From NCBI GenBank assembly GCA_029945665.1, contig JAQSCZ010000020.1, forward strand, positions 1-46,023: 46,023 bases of DNA, in the 5' to 3' direction. The notes beneath the pieces are model-generated. The model was not told the origin of the DNA, ran no database searches, and saw only the letters and a list, made by a program, of their open reading frames with translations. This stretch comes from a bacterium (lineage in GTDB: Bacteria > Bacteroidota > Bacteroidia > NS11-12g > UBA955). Below, in pieces: positions 8,564 to 15,833 of this stretch (the first letter of the stretch is position 1; every line of letters begins with the position of its first letter). The translations under genes were made by a program, and so were the position numbers.

Positions 8564-9444
8564 ACATCGTCGTATTATCACGAAACGCTCGCCTTTACTC
8601 AACCAAACGTTTGATTGAAGCAGCAGAGGCAAGAGGACACAATGCCCAAATCATCAGTCATACCCATTGTTATGTGGTGATTGAAAAGGGTGCTCCTACT
8701 ATCTTTCACAACAACCAATCGCTTACCGATATAGATGCAGTAATTCCTCGAATCGGGGCCTCTGTTACCTATTACGGCTCGGCCATTATCCGACAATTCG
8801 AAGCACAAAAAATATATACATCACTAACCGCTGCGGCACTTGTTCGTAGCCGCGACAAATTAAGAACCTTGCAGTTATTGAGCATGGAAAATATTGCACT
8901 TCCTAAAACCGTGTTTGCCCGCCATCCCGACGATATTGATCATGTCATAAAACAAGTTGGAGGAGCGCCGTTGATTATTAAATTAATTGAAGGGACCCAA
9001 GGTTTAGGTGTTGTGTTAGCTGAAACTAAAAAGGCCGCTAAAAGTGTGATAGAAGCTTTCTATGGCATGAATGCTAACTTTTTGGTACAAGAGTTTGTTA
9101 AAGAAGCAAAAGGCAGTGATATAAGAGCTTTTGTGGTTGGCGATAAAGTGGTAGGTGCCATGGTTCGTCAAGGCAAAGAAGATGAATTCAGAAGCAACTT
9201 GCACAGAGGTGGCACAAGTAAGGTGGTAAAACTTTCGGCGGATGAAGAAGAAGTTGCCATAAGAGCATCTAGAGCGCTAGGACTAAACATTGCTGGTGTC
9301 GATATGTTGCCTAGTGAAAGGGGTATGTTGGTGATTGAAGTAAATTCCTCTCCAGGTTTGGAAGGCATAGAAGCAGCAACAGGAAAAGACATTGCCGGAG
9401 AAATCATTCACTTTATTGAAAAAGATAAGAAAAGCCGTTCCTAA
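8560..9444 (+). CDS. rimK: RimK-type ATP-grasp glutamate ligase
   Basis: A 294-residue ATP-grasp ligase. The N-terminal pre-ATP-grasp domain is followed by [31 protein letters not shown] (ATP-binding loop) and the metal-binding segment [14 protein letters not shown] near the C-terminus. The length and these motifs match RimK, which adds glutamate residues to the C-terminus of ribosomal protein S6 and can make poly-alpha-glutamate. It is the last gene of the ABC-RimB-RimK operon, its ATG overlapping the previous stop by 4 bases. The 118 bases after it show no clear terminator. Confidence 0.93.
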   Translation: MNIVVLSRNARLYSTKRLIEAAEARGHNAQIISHTHCYVVIEKGAPTIFHNNQSLTDIDAVIPRIGASVTYYGSAIIRQFEAQKIYTSLTAAALVRSRDKLRTLQLLSMENIALPKTVFARHPDDIDHVIKQVGGAPLIIKLIEGTQGLGVVLAETKKAAKSVIEAFYGMNANFLVQEFVKEAKGSDIRAFVVGDKVVGAMVRQGKEDEFRSNLHRGGTSKVVKLSADEEEVAIRASRALGLNIAGVDMLPSERGMLVIEVNSSPGLEGIEAATGKDIAGEIIHFIEKDKKSRS

Positions 9445-9562
9445 TTCATACGCCTATTGAAAGGCCATTAATCTTCATTTTATTAAAAAGGAAGACTTGC
9501 TATTTTATAAAAATAAAAATATTTTAAAGTAAAAATCCATTTCATTCGTCTTCCCTTTCGAA

Positions 9563-10135
9563 ATGGTTACCAATTCATATAATGCAATGGCGGTGAACAA
9601 TGAAACTATCATACAGACGGTAAATCGCTATAGCAAGCAATTACTTGGCTTCATTAAGGGCAAAGTAAAATCTGATGAAGATGCACAAGATGTTTTACAA
9701 GATGTTTGGTATCAATTGAGCAATTTAACCGAGATAGAAACCATAGAAAGTATGAGTGGTTGGTTATACCGTGTCGCCCGAAATAAAATCACCGATTTAT
9801 TCCGTAAAAATCGAACCGATTCACTTTCTGACTTTACACTTCATAGCGAAGATGGTGAAATCGATTTTAAAGATCTTTTATTGTCAGAAAATAAAACACC
9901 AGAAGATGAATTTATGAAAAAACTTTTTTGGGAAGAGTTAATGCTAGCTTTAGATGAATTGCCCGAAAAACAGAGAGAGGCCTTTGTGTTAAATGAAATT
10001 GAAGACATGAGTTTGCAAGCCATAGCCGATTTAAAAAACGAAAACATAAAAACCATTATTTCTCGCAAAGGGTATGCAACCAAATTTTTGAGAGAACGTT
10101 TAAATAATTTATACCAAGATTTTCAAAACTATTAA
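9563..10135 (+). CDS. RNA polymerase sigma factor, ECF type
   Basis: A 190-residue sigma-70 family factor. Region 2 is visible as DEDAQDVLQDVWYQL and GWLYRVARNKITDLFRKNR; region 4 as LDELPEKQREAFVLNEIEDMSLQAIADL. The helix-turn-helix is less canonical (NENIKTIISRKGYATKFLRERL). Start at ATG 9563; an ATG at 9587 would also keep all domains. It lies 10 bases upstream of a small membrane protein gene, so the factor probably controls its own envelope operon (9563-11045). No classical anti-sigma factor is seen, so one of the small membrane proteins may play that part; this is inference. An imperfect inverted repeat (AAAGGAAGAC near 9487, GTCTTCCCTTT near 9550) lies upstream and could be an operator. 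Confidence 0.9.
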   Translation: MVTNSYNAMAVNNETIIQTVNRYSKQLLGFIKGKVKSDEDAQDVLQDVWYQLSNLTEIETIESMSGWLYRVARNKITDLFRKNRTDSLSDFTLHSEDGEIDFKDLLLSENKTPEDEFMKKLFWEELMLALDELPEKQREAFVLNEIEDMSLQAIADLKNENIKTIISRKGYATKFLRERLNNLYQDFQNY

Positions 10136-10145
10136 TATTACAACC

Positions 10146-10469
10146 ATGAAATTTTCAAAAACAAGTAAATTCATATTTCTTCCAATTATAGGCGCTGGCC
10201 TTATTGCTTTGCTGAGCTATGTGGTCATGTATTTGTGGAACGCCATTTTACCTGAGGCCTTGACGATTGCAAAACCCATTACTTTTTGGCAAGCAACCGG
10301 CTTATTAGTGCTTTGTAAAATACTTTTTGGAGGATTTAAAGGCGGGCCGAACAAGTTCAAAAATGGCTACAATAAACGCATGGAATGGAAAGAAAAAATG
10401 AACAATATGAGTGACGAAGAGCGAGCGCAATTCCGTGCGCAATGGCGACAGCGTTGTGGAAGAAATTAA
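10146..10469 (+). CDS. Small two-helix membrane protein with C-terminal MS-RCG motif
   Basis: A 107-residue protein with two hydrophobic segments (about 10-30 and 47-62) and a charged tail. Residues 81-105 (WKEKMNNMSDEERAQF... to RCG) align without gaps to residues 55-79 of the product of 10595: both have KxxN-M-S-acidic x3-R-x2-F-x6-RCG. The tail resembles the helical MSxEER segments of periplasmic Spy/CpxP-like or metal-sensor proteins, but I cannot assign a family. It follows the sigma factor by 10 bases, so it may be an anti-sigma or stress-response component; a hairpin terminator follows. Confidence 0.75.
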   Translation: MKFSKTSKFIFLPIIGAGLIALLSYVVMYLWNAILPEALTIAKPITFWQATGLLVLCKILFGGFKGGPNKFKNGYNKRMEWKEKMNNMSDEERAQFRAQWRQRCGRN

Positions 10470-10486
10470 TACATAAAATGACGATT

Positions 10487-10518
10487 AAAAAGGAAATCAC
10501 TCAAGGTTTCCTTTTTTT
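10487..10518 (+). terminator. Rho-independent terminator after the sigma factor pair
   Basis: Arms AAAAAGGAAA (10487-10496) and TTTCCTTTTT (10507-10516) with a 10-base loop, followed by more T. It splits the cluster into two transcripts or attenuates read-through into 10595. Confidence 0.75.
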
Positions 10519-10594
10519 ATTTTCAATAATTTAAAGTAATTTTTTAAGTTGTGCGTCTACTCTTATAATATCAATAATTAAAATAAATTCAATC

Positions 10595-10876
10595 ATGAAA
10601 CAATTTTTTAAAACCGTATTGGCCGGATTTCTAGCAGGCGTTGCCTTGTTTATTTTGCCATTTTTCCTAGTTCGTGTATTTGTATTCTTCTTGCTAGTAG
10701 GCGCCATTTTTAAGCTCATGGGAGGCCGCAGACGAGGTATGCACTACCGTTATGCATTTGCACAAAAATTCCGCAATATGAGTGAGGATGACCGCAACGC
10801 ATTTATGCAAAAACATGGCAACAGATGCGGTTATTACAATGAACAAGTAAACAACAACAACGAAAACAATCAATAA
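10595..10876 (+). CDS. Small membrane protein with the same C-terminal MS-RCG motif
   Basis: A 93-residue protein: a very hydrophobic hairpin or pair of helices at 5-42, a GGRRRG turn, the 25-residue motif at 55-79 (FAQKFRNMSEDDRNAF... to RCG) shared with the product of 10146, and an Asn-rich tail. The hydrophobic parts of the two proteins are not clearly alike, so the motif is the conserved unit. It lies 7 bases before a third small gene. Function unknown; a role in a sigma-controlled envelope or metal response is a guess from context. Confidence 0.75.
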   Translation: MKQFFKTVLAGFLAGVALFILPFFLVRVFVFFLLVGAIFKLMGGRRRGMHYRYAFAQKFRNMSEDDRNAFMQKHGNRCGYYNEQVNNNNENNQ

Positions 10877-10883
10877 TTAAACA

Positions 10884-11045
10884 ATGAAAAAAGGAATTAA
10901 AATAGCCGTATTTGCAACCGTTATGTTATTAACCGTTGCAGGATTCAAAGCCATTAAAATGCACCGGATGGGTTATCAGAATGGGGGTGCTTGCCATTCT
11001 CAAAACATGCAACAACATGGCGCAGGTTGCCATAAATTTCAATAG
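10884..11045 (+). CDS. 53-residue exported Cys/His-rich peptide
   Basis: An ATG 7 bases after the previous stop opens a 53-codon frame. The N-terminus has Lys residues and a hydrophobic segment (IAVFATVMLLTVAGF), a signal peptide or anchor; the remainder carries ACHSQ and GAGCHKF, two Cys-His pairs 11 residues apart with further His and Met (HRMG, NMQQHG). Such a composition suggests binding of a metal such as copper or zinc, but this is inference. Position and spacing argue it is a real gene co-transcribed with 10595. A short hairpin (TAGCAA/TTGCTA) directly follows the frame. Confidence 0.65.
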   Translation: MKKGIKIAVFATVMLLTVAGFKAIKMHRMGYQNGGACHSQNMQQHGAGCHKFQ

Positions 11046-11077
11046 CAAGCTTTGCTATAAAAAACCTTGACGGAATT

Positions 11078-11141
11078 AAAGTCCTTACTTAGAAGAAGTA
11101 TTAAGATGGTCGCACAATCTTAAAACCGAAGTAAGGACTTT
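11078..11141. repeat. Perfect 13-bp inverted repeat spanning the 3' end of the oxidoreductase gene
   Basis: AAAGTCCTTACTT at 11078-11090 and its exact complement AAGTAAGGACTTT at 11129-11141 are separated by 38 bases. The right arm is coding (residues near the C-terminus of the minus-strand gene ending at 11101); the left arm lies beyond its stop. In the mRNA this would close a stem-loop around the stop codon. No T run follows, so it is not a standard terminator. Confidence 0.7.
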
Positions 11142-11760
11142 TAAATGCACCATATAGGCGCAACCAAACTGGCAGCATCATTTCTGTGCCGCGGGCCGAG
11201 CTGATATCGCCTAAATCTATAATATCAGTCCAGCCAAACTGATTCAGAATGGTCATCGTTTGTGCTTTGGCTTCCGCATTATTACCACTTACAAACATGG
11301 TAATATCACCGCCACTTTTACCGGCATTCACCATTACATCGGCGGTCACTATGTTTAAAGATTTTACCACATGTGCTTCTGGCAATAATTGTTGTATCGT
11401 TTCACCCAATGAATTGGTATTGCAATAATCTGGATTCAATGTTGGTGGCATGCCTTTTGAAAAATCCAACGCATTGCTAATATCAATGATGGTTTTATCC
11501 TTAAAGTTTTCAATGCCTGCAAGCTTAAATACCTCCAAAGTTATTTCACCCTTGGTACAATTAAATACCAGCTCACCGAAAGCAGCAGCATCTGCAAAGG
11601 TGCCTGTGCGAGCACTGCTGCCATTTTCTGTTACCCAAGTCAAAGCTTTTTCATTGTTGTTGGTTCTGCTGCCCATCATTACTTGATAGCCGAGTTGAAT
11701 TAATTTGGTGGCGATGGCTTTTCCAACCATGCCGGTTCCCAATACACTTATTTTTTTCAT
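11101..11760 (-). CDS. NADPH-dependent F420 reductase-like NAD(P)-binding oxidoreductase
   Basis: A 219-residue Rossmann-fold protein beginning MKKISVLGTGMVGKAIATKL (GxGxxG with spacing typical of the F420-dependent NADP oxidoreductase family, PF03807) and SRTNNN, where Arg and Ser suggest NADP preference. Bacterial members without F420 are common and of unknown substrate; many are regulated by redox or xenobiotic stress. It is divergent from the HxlR regulator at 11847, with overlapping control region, so that regulator probably controls it. Confidence 0.87.
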   Translation of the reverse strand: MKKISVLGTGMVGKAIATKLIQLGYQVMMGSRTNNNEKALTWVTENGSSARTGTFADAAAFGELVFNCTKGEITLEVFKLAGIENFKDKTIIDISNALDFSKGMPPTLNPDYCNTNSLGETIQQLLPEAHVVKSLNIVTADVMVNAGKSGGDITMFVSGNNAEAKAQTMTILNQFGWTDIIDLGDISSARGTEMMLPVWLRLYGAFKSPYFGFKIVRPS

Positions 11761-11779
11761 ACTGTAATTATTATAGTAG

Positions 11780-11787
11780 CAAAACTA
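11780..11787 (-). promoter_or_regulatory. -7 element of the oxidoreductase gene
   Basis: TAGTTTTG on the minus strand fits TAnnTTTG exactly, with a TTG 20 bases upstream inside the divergent HxlR promoter. Transcription would start near 11773, about 13 bases before the ATG. Confidence 0.55.
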
Positions 11788-11799
11788 AGTATAGTTATT

Positions 11800-11829
11800 T
11801 ATCTTTGCAATACCTGTCAAAATTGACAG
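11800..11829 (+). promoter_or_regulatory. HxlR gene -7 element with dyad operator at the start site
   Basis: TATCTTTG at 11800-11807 fits the -7 consensus. Just downstream, at the expected transcription start, is the dyad CTGTCAA-AA-TTGACAG (11814-11829). A direct repeat TAAGTATA also occurs on both sides (11786-11793 and about 11829-11837). The dyad is the likely binding site of the HxlR dimer, which would repress its own gene and affect the divergent oxidoreductase gene. Confidence 0.6.
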
Positions 11830-11846
11830 TAAGTATACTATAGATT

Positions 11847-12236
11847 ATGATTATAAAAGGAGAAGAATTTGTCTATCATATTAAAGGTGAAACCTTTCAC
11901 TGTGCGATGGATGTTACCATGCATTTTCTTGGGGGCAAATGGAAAACAATAGTGCTTTGGTACCTGCGCAATAAAACTTTGCGGTTTGGTGAACTCAAAA
12001 AACAAATTCCAGACATGACTGAAAAAATGTTGAGTATACAACTCAAGAAAATGGAAGCCGATGGCTTAATAAAACGCGAAGTATTTGTTGAAGTACCCCT
12101 CAGAGTTGAGTATTCCTTAACTGATTTTGGAAAAAGTTTAACGCCTATATTGGAAGCCATTTCAAAATGGGGTAGACATTATGGCGAAACGGAAGGTCAG
12201 CTGAAGGCTGTAGTAAAAAAGAAAAAGGTACTGTAA
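11847..12236 (+). CDS. HxlR-family winged-helix transcriptional regulator
   Basis: A 129-residue MarR-like regulator with the HxlR core: HFLGGKWKTIVLWYL, LRFGELKKQIPDMTEKMLS and the wing EVPLRVEYSLTDFGKSL. Cys19, just ahead of the core, is where redox- and quinone-sensing members often carry their sensor cysteine. It is divergent from an NAD(P) oxidoreductase with an inverted repeat between them, the usual arrangement for local control in response to electrophiles or oxidants. Confidence 0.93.
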   Translation: MIIKGEEFVYHIKGETFHCAMDVTMHFLGGKWKTIVLWYLRNKTLRFGELKKQIPDMTEKMLSIQLKKMEADGLIKREVFVEVPLRVEYSLTDFGKSLTPILEAISKWGRHYGETEGQLKAVVKKKKVL

Positions 12237-12264
12237 GGATAAATCTTTGCAATTTTAAATGAAC

Positions 12265-13248
12265 CTATCTAGCATCTGCAAAACGCACCACCACATTGTC
12301 TACAGGCTTAAGTGTTTTTAGATACTCATAGATGGCTTCTAAATCCTCTGTTTTCATGCCTGCATACATGGTCCAAGGCATTACCGTTTGAAATTCGCCT
12401 TTATCCATATTGACTGATGGTATCACATACCCCGAATCTGTATATGTTTTAAATCTTTTTACAAATGACACTTTGGTCCAATTGCCTATACCACTGGCAT
12501 GCGGTGTTATGTTTGGGGATACCACCTTTTTACCATTACCAAAATTAAATTCAAAGCCGCCAGCAAACTCCTCCCCTACAACTTTACCTTTTTCTTGTTT
12601 GGTATGGCACTCGCGACAGCCAGAAGCAGTGGTCATGTATTTACCATAAGCAATGGTATTGCTAGGTTCAGGTCGCTTTTGAAAATTTGCCTTTTCTGGA
12701 ATGGTGTTGATGATAAAGTTTAAAGGAAAATCAGACACCGATTCAGGATTGGTTTGCTCAACAGGCGAAAGGGTTCTTAGATAAGCAATCACAGCCTTTA
12801 TATCCTCCTCATCCAATTGGGCGTAATATTTATAAGGCATCACAGGAAATAATGCCTTATTGTCTTTGTTTACGCCAGTAGTAATGGTTCTAAAAATTTC
12901 TCCATCCGTCCATTTGCTCAAATTATAAGGTGTTATATTCTTGGAAACATAGCGACCTGGGAATCCAAATTTTTGATCAAACACTTCTCCACCCCTTCCA
13001 ATTTTTTCATGTATTATTGGACCTGAAAATTTACTCCAGTCGCGTTTGCTATGGCAATCCATACAAACCATCACATGATTAGCCAAATACTGGCCCCGGG
13101 CAATCAATTCTGGATTTTCTGCGACTTTTAAATCAGGTGGTGGACCCACATTTGGCATGGCTGTTTTAACATAGGTGAGTAAAGCAGTAACACCTATAAG
13201 CAAAATTAACAGGCCAATTTTAATTGTTTTAAAAATTTTCGATTTCAT
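12265..13248 (-). CDS. Membrane-anchored or periplasmic diheme cytochrome c
   Basis: A 327-residue protein with an N-terminal hydrophobic segment (about 10-27), then two cytochrome c domains. The heme sites are CMDCH at 62-66 and CRECH at 211-215, each followed by a VMPY/VMPW segment whose Met could be the axial ligand. Length and spacing resemble the electron-transfer cytochrome subunits of dehydrogenases; no partner enzyme is adjacent, so it may serve a distant one. Function is electron transfer outside the cytoplasmic membrane. It is convergent with the HxlR gene. Confidence 0.9.
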   Translation of the reverse strand: MKSKIFKTIKIGLLILLIGVTALLTYVKTAMPNVGPPPDLKVAENPELIARGQYLANHVMVCMDCHSKRDWSKFSGPIIHEKIGRGGEVFDQKFGFPGRYVSKNITPYNLSKWTDGEIFRTITTGVNKDNKALFPVMPYKYYAQLDEEDIKAVIAYLRTLSPVEQTNPESVSDFPLNFIINTIPEKANFQKRPEPSNTIAYGKYMTTASGCRECHTKQEKGKVVGEEFAGGFEFNFGNGKKVVSPNITPHASGIGNWTKVSFVKRFKTYTDSGYVIPSVNMDKGEFQTVMPWTMYAGMKTEDLEAIYEYLKTLKPVDNVVVRFADAR

Positions 13249-13475
13249 ATAGTTTGATTAATTAAGTTTATAATAAATGTCCAAAGGACCTCACTTCTAA
13301 CACAAAACAATTTGAAAACTATTACAGAAAATTGTTTAACACCACAATTGCATACCAACTAAACAAATGCTAAACATTTGACAAACATAACATTAATTTC
13401 GAAAAAACAAAACAAATTTCCATTTGGCACTTGCTTCGATTTTCCACAAAATAAGTATTTATCAAAAAAAAATAG

Positions 13476-13483
13476 TAGGTTCG
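13476..13483 (+). promoter_or_regulatory. Candidate -7 element for the DUF2130 gene
   Basis: TAGGTTCG is one base from TAnnTTTG and lies 17 bases before the ATG at 13500. The rest of the 251-base gap between 13249 and 13499 is A-rich with no other feature, apart from a small palindrome GTCCAAAGGAC near 13278. Confidence 0.35.
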
Positions 13484-13499
13484 TAAGCCTTCAAAAAAT

Positions 13500-14753
13500 A
13501 TGAGTCAGAACAACCAAGTTACTTGTCCCAATTGCAAACATCAATTCAGTATAGAGAGTGCTTTAACGGCGGATATTGAAAAAGAAATTGCAGATAAATT
13601 AAAAAAGGAATTTAATGAAAAATGGGTCAGTGAAAAACGCAAAGCAGATGAACAGATTAAGTTGCAAAAAGAACAAATAGAAACAGAGCGCAAAAAGCAA
13701 GTTGAAGAGCAGGCCATGGAACTTGCCAATCGCAAAAAAGAGGTAGAAGAACAAGTTAAATTAAAACTTAACAAGGAAAATGAATTGCAAATTGAGTTTT
13801 ATAAAAAACAAAATGAAGAGAACGAAGAAAAACTGAAAACCCTTCGCAAACTAGAAGTAGAAAAAATGGAGATTCAACAGCGCATGAAAGATTTGGAAAA
13901 TCAACATGAGCTAGATACCAAAAAACTATTGCTTGAAAAAGAAAACGAGTTAAAAGAGCGCATTGGCAAAGAGGCCGACCAAAAAAACGAAATGCGATTA
14001 AAAGAGTTTCAGAAAAAAATAGACGATCAGAATAAATTGATTGAAGAGATGAAACGCAAATCGGAACAAGGCAGCATGCAGATGCAAGGCGAGGTTCAGG
14101 AATTAGCACTCGAAGAAATGTTGAAACAAATTTTTCCATTCGATGATATCAGTGAAGTAGGCAAAGGTGTTAAAGGAGCCGATCTCATTCAAACTGTAAA
14201 AAATGGATTGGGGCAACCTTGTGGCACCATTATTTGGGAGAGCAAGCGCACCAAGGATTTTCAACCTTTGTGGATTGAAAAATTTAAAGCTGATTTCAGA
14301 CAAAGTGGAGGCGATGTGGGTGTAATTGTTACGCAAGCAATGCCCAAAGACATGGAAGGATTTGGGATTAAAGAAGGTGTATATATCTGTCAGTTTCATG
14401 AGGCTCGAAGTTTAGCTTTGATATTGCGACAAACGCTGATTAAAATTAGTGAGGCCAATGCATCGCAAGAAAACAAAGGCGAAAAAATGACGATGCTATA
14501 CCATTATTTAACAGGCAATGAATTTAAGCATCAGATTGAAGCCATTTCAGAAGGATTTATGAGTTTGAAAACAGAAATTACCCGCGAAAAAATAGCCATG
14601 GAGCGCCTTTGGAAAGAAAGGGAAAAACAAATAGAAAAAGTACTCATTAATACTGTTGGCATGTATGGCAGTATTAAAGGCATTGCTGGCAATGCCATTG
14701 CCGAAATAAAAGGGCTCGAAATAGGTGGCAACATGGATCCTCTTAGCGAATAA
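13500..14753 (+). CDS. DUF2130 family coiled-coil protein
   Basis: A 417-residue protein. A CPNCKHQF knuckle at about 9-16 is half of a zinc ribbon; a long charged coiled coil follows (about 25-205). The C-terminal DUF2130 domain starts near LEEMLKQIFPFDDISEVGKG and contains IIWESKRTKDFQPLWIEKFK and DVGVIVTQAMPKDMEGFG. The E-x-K and Asp positions recall PD-(D/E)XK nuclease-like folds of RmuC type, which is my inference. Cellular role unknown. The mnmH gene begins 5 bases after the stop, so the two are probably co-transcribed. Confidence 0.9.
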   Translation: MSQNNQVTCPNCKHQFSIESALTADIEKEIADKLKKEFNEKWVSEKRKADEQIKLQKEQIETERKKQVEEQAMELANRKKEVEEQVKLKLNKENELQIEFYKKQNEENEEKLKTLRKLEVEKMEIQQRMKDLENQHELDTKKLLLEKENELKERIGKEADQKNEMRLKEFQKKIDDQNKLIEEMKRKSEQGSMQMQGEVQELALEEMLKQIFPFDDISEVGKGVKGADLIQTVKNGLGQPCGTIIWESKRTKDFQPLWIEKFKADFRQSGGDVGVIVTQAMPKDMEGFGIKEGVYICQFHEARSLALILRQTLIKISEANASQENKGEKMTMLYHYLTGNEFKHQIEAISEGFMSLKTEITREKIAMERLWKEREKQIEKVLINTVGMYGSIKGIAGNAIAEIKGLEIGGNMDPLSE

Positions 14754-14758
14754 AAGGT

Positions 14759-15778
14759 GTGATAACTTCTGTTAATTGCACCGAATTTTTAAATACACCA
14801 GTGCCTTGCATCGATGTAAGAGCGCCAATAGAATTTGAAGGCAGTTCGATAATAGCTGCACACAATGTGCCATTGCTAAACAATGAAAACAGAAAGGCCA
14901 TCGGTATTTGCTATAAACAAAAGGGCAAGGAGGCAGCCATTGCGATGGGATATGAATTAATTAATCCAATTAGTCATACTTTTATCGATTCTATGCATGC
15001 AATTACTGAATCAAAAACAGTTAAAATATACTGTGCACGCGGCGGTTTGCGGAGTCATAAAATGGCTGAATACTTGGCTAATAATGGATATGATGTTTTA
15101 TTATTGAGAGGTGGATACAAGGCCTACAGAAATTATGTTTTAAAACGCATTGAATGTTTCAAAAATATTTTGATATTAAGTGGCAATACGGGTTGTAATA
15201 AAACTGGACTATTAGAGGCATTACTGCAAAAGGGCGAACAAGTATTGAACCTCGAAGGACTGGCTAACCACAAAGGCAGTGCCTTTGGTGGTTTGGGCGA
15301 AAAAGTACAACCTTCTAATGCACAATTTAGCAATTTAATTTTCGAAGCATTGCGGACTTTTAATCCTGATCAAAGGCTATGGGTTGAAAGCGAAAGTATA
15401 ACCATTGGTCGGATAGCTATACCACTTGAACTATGGACCAATATGCAAATGGCAAATGGCATCGAAATTGTATTACCTCTCGAGGAACGCATTAACTTCA
15501 TTGTGAACACTTACGGTCAATTCGACTTAAACGCCTTGGCAGAAGCCATACAAAAACTTCGCAAACGCCTTGGGGCAGAGGCTACAACAACACTGTGCGA
15601 GATGACTTTAAATAATCAATTACACGGCGTAGTAAGACAACTGTTGCAGTATTATGACAAGGGTTATGAGGCCAGTCGATTGAAAAAAAATTGTCAGAAT
15701 TATGTTAAATTTAACATGAATACCACCAATGCCGACACCAATTGTCAAATATTATTACAACATTTGCAAATTAGGTAA
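14759..15778 (+). CDS. mnmH: tRNA 2-selenouridine synthase
   Basis: A 339-residue SelU/MnmH protein. The rhodanese domain (1-125) carries the catalytic Cys92 in YCARGGLRS; the C-terminal half is the P-loop domain. It converts 2-thiouridine to 2-selenouridine at tRNA wobble position 34 using selenophosphate. The start is a GTG at 14759; no ATG fits. The Walker A reads GNTGCNKT at 142-149, with Asn147 where the Gly before Lys is expected, which is odd and may weaken nucleotide binding or reflect divergence. SelD, its selenophosphate source, is encoded 1 kb downstream on the same strand. Confidence 0.92.
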   Translation: MITSVNCTEFLNTPVPCIDVRAPIEFEGSSIIAAHNVPLLNNENRKAIGICYKQKGKEAAIAMGYELINPISHTFIDSMHAITESKTVKIYCARGGLRSHKMAEYLANNGYDVLLLRGGYKAYRNYVLKRIECFKNILILSGNTGCNKTGLLEALLQKGEQVLNLEGLANHKGSAFGGLGEKVQPSNAQFSNLIFEALRTFNPDQRLWVESESITIGRIAIPLELWTNMQMANGIEIVLPLEERINFIVNTYGQFDLNALAEAIQKLRKRLGAEATTTLCEMTLNNQLHGVVRQLLQYYDKGYEASRLKKNCQNYVKFNMNTTNADTNCQILLQHLQIR

Positions 15779-15833
15779 GATATTTGTTAAATAGTTACTT
15801 CAGAATTACAATATTAATAAAAGAAATAAAGAT

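Noticed and set aside
13541-14399. Long minus-strand open frames inside the DUF2130 gene
   Set aside because: They are antisense shadows of a coiled-coil gene with low stop-codon frequency on the opposite strand; no promoter or family signal.
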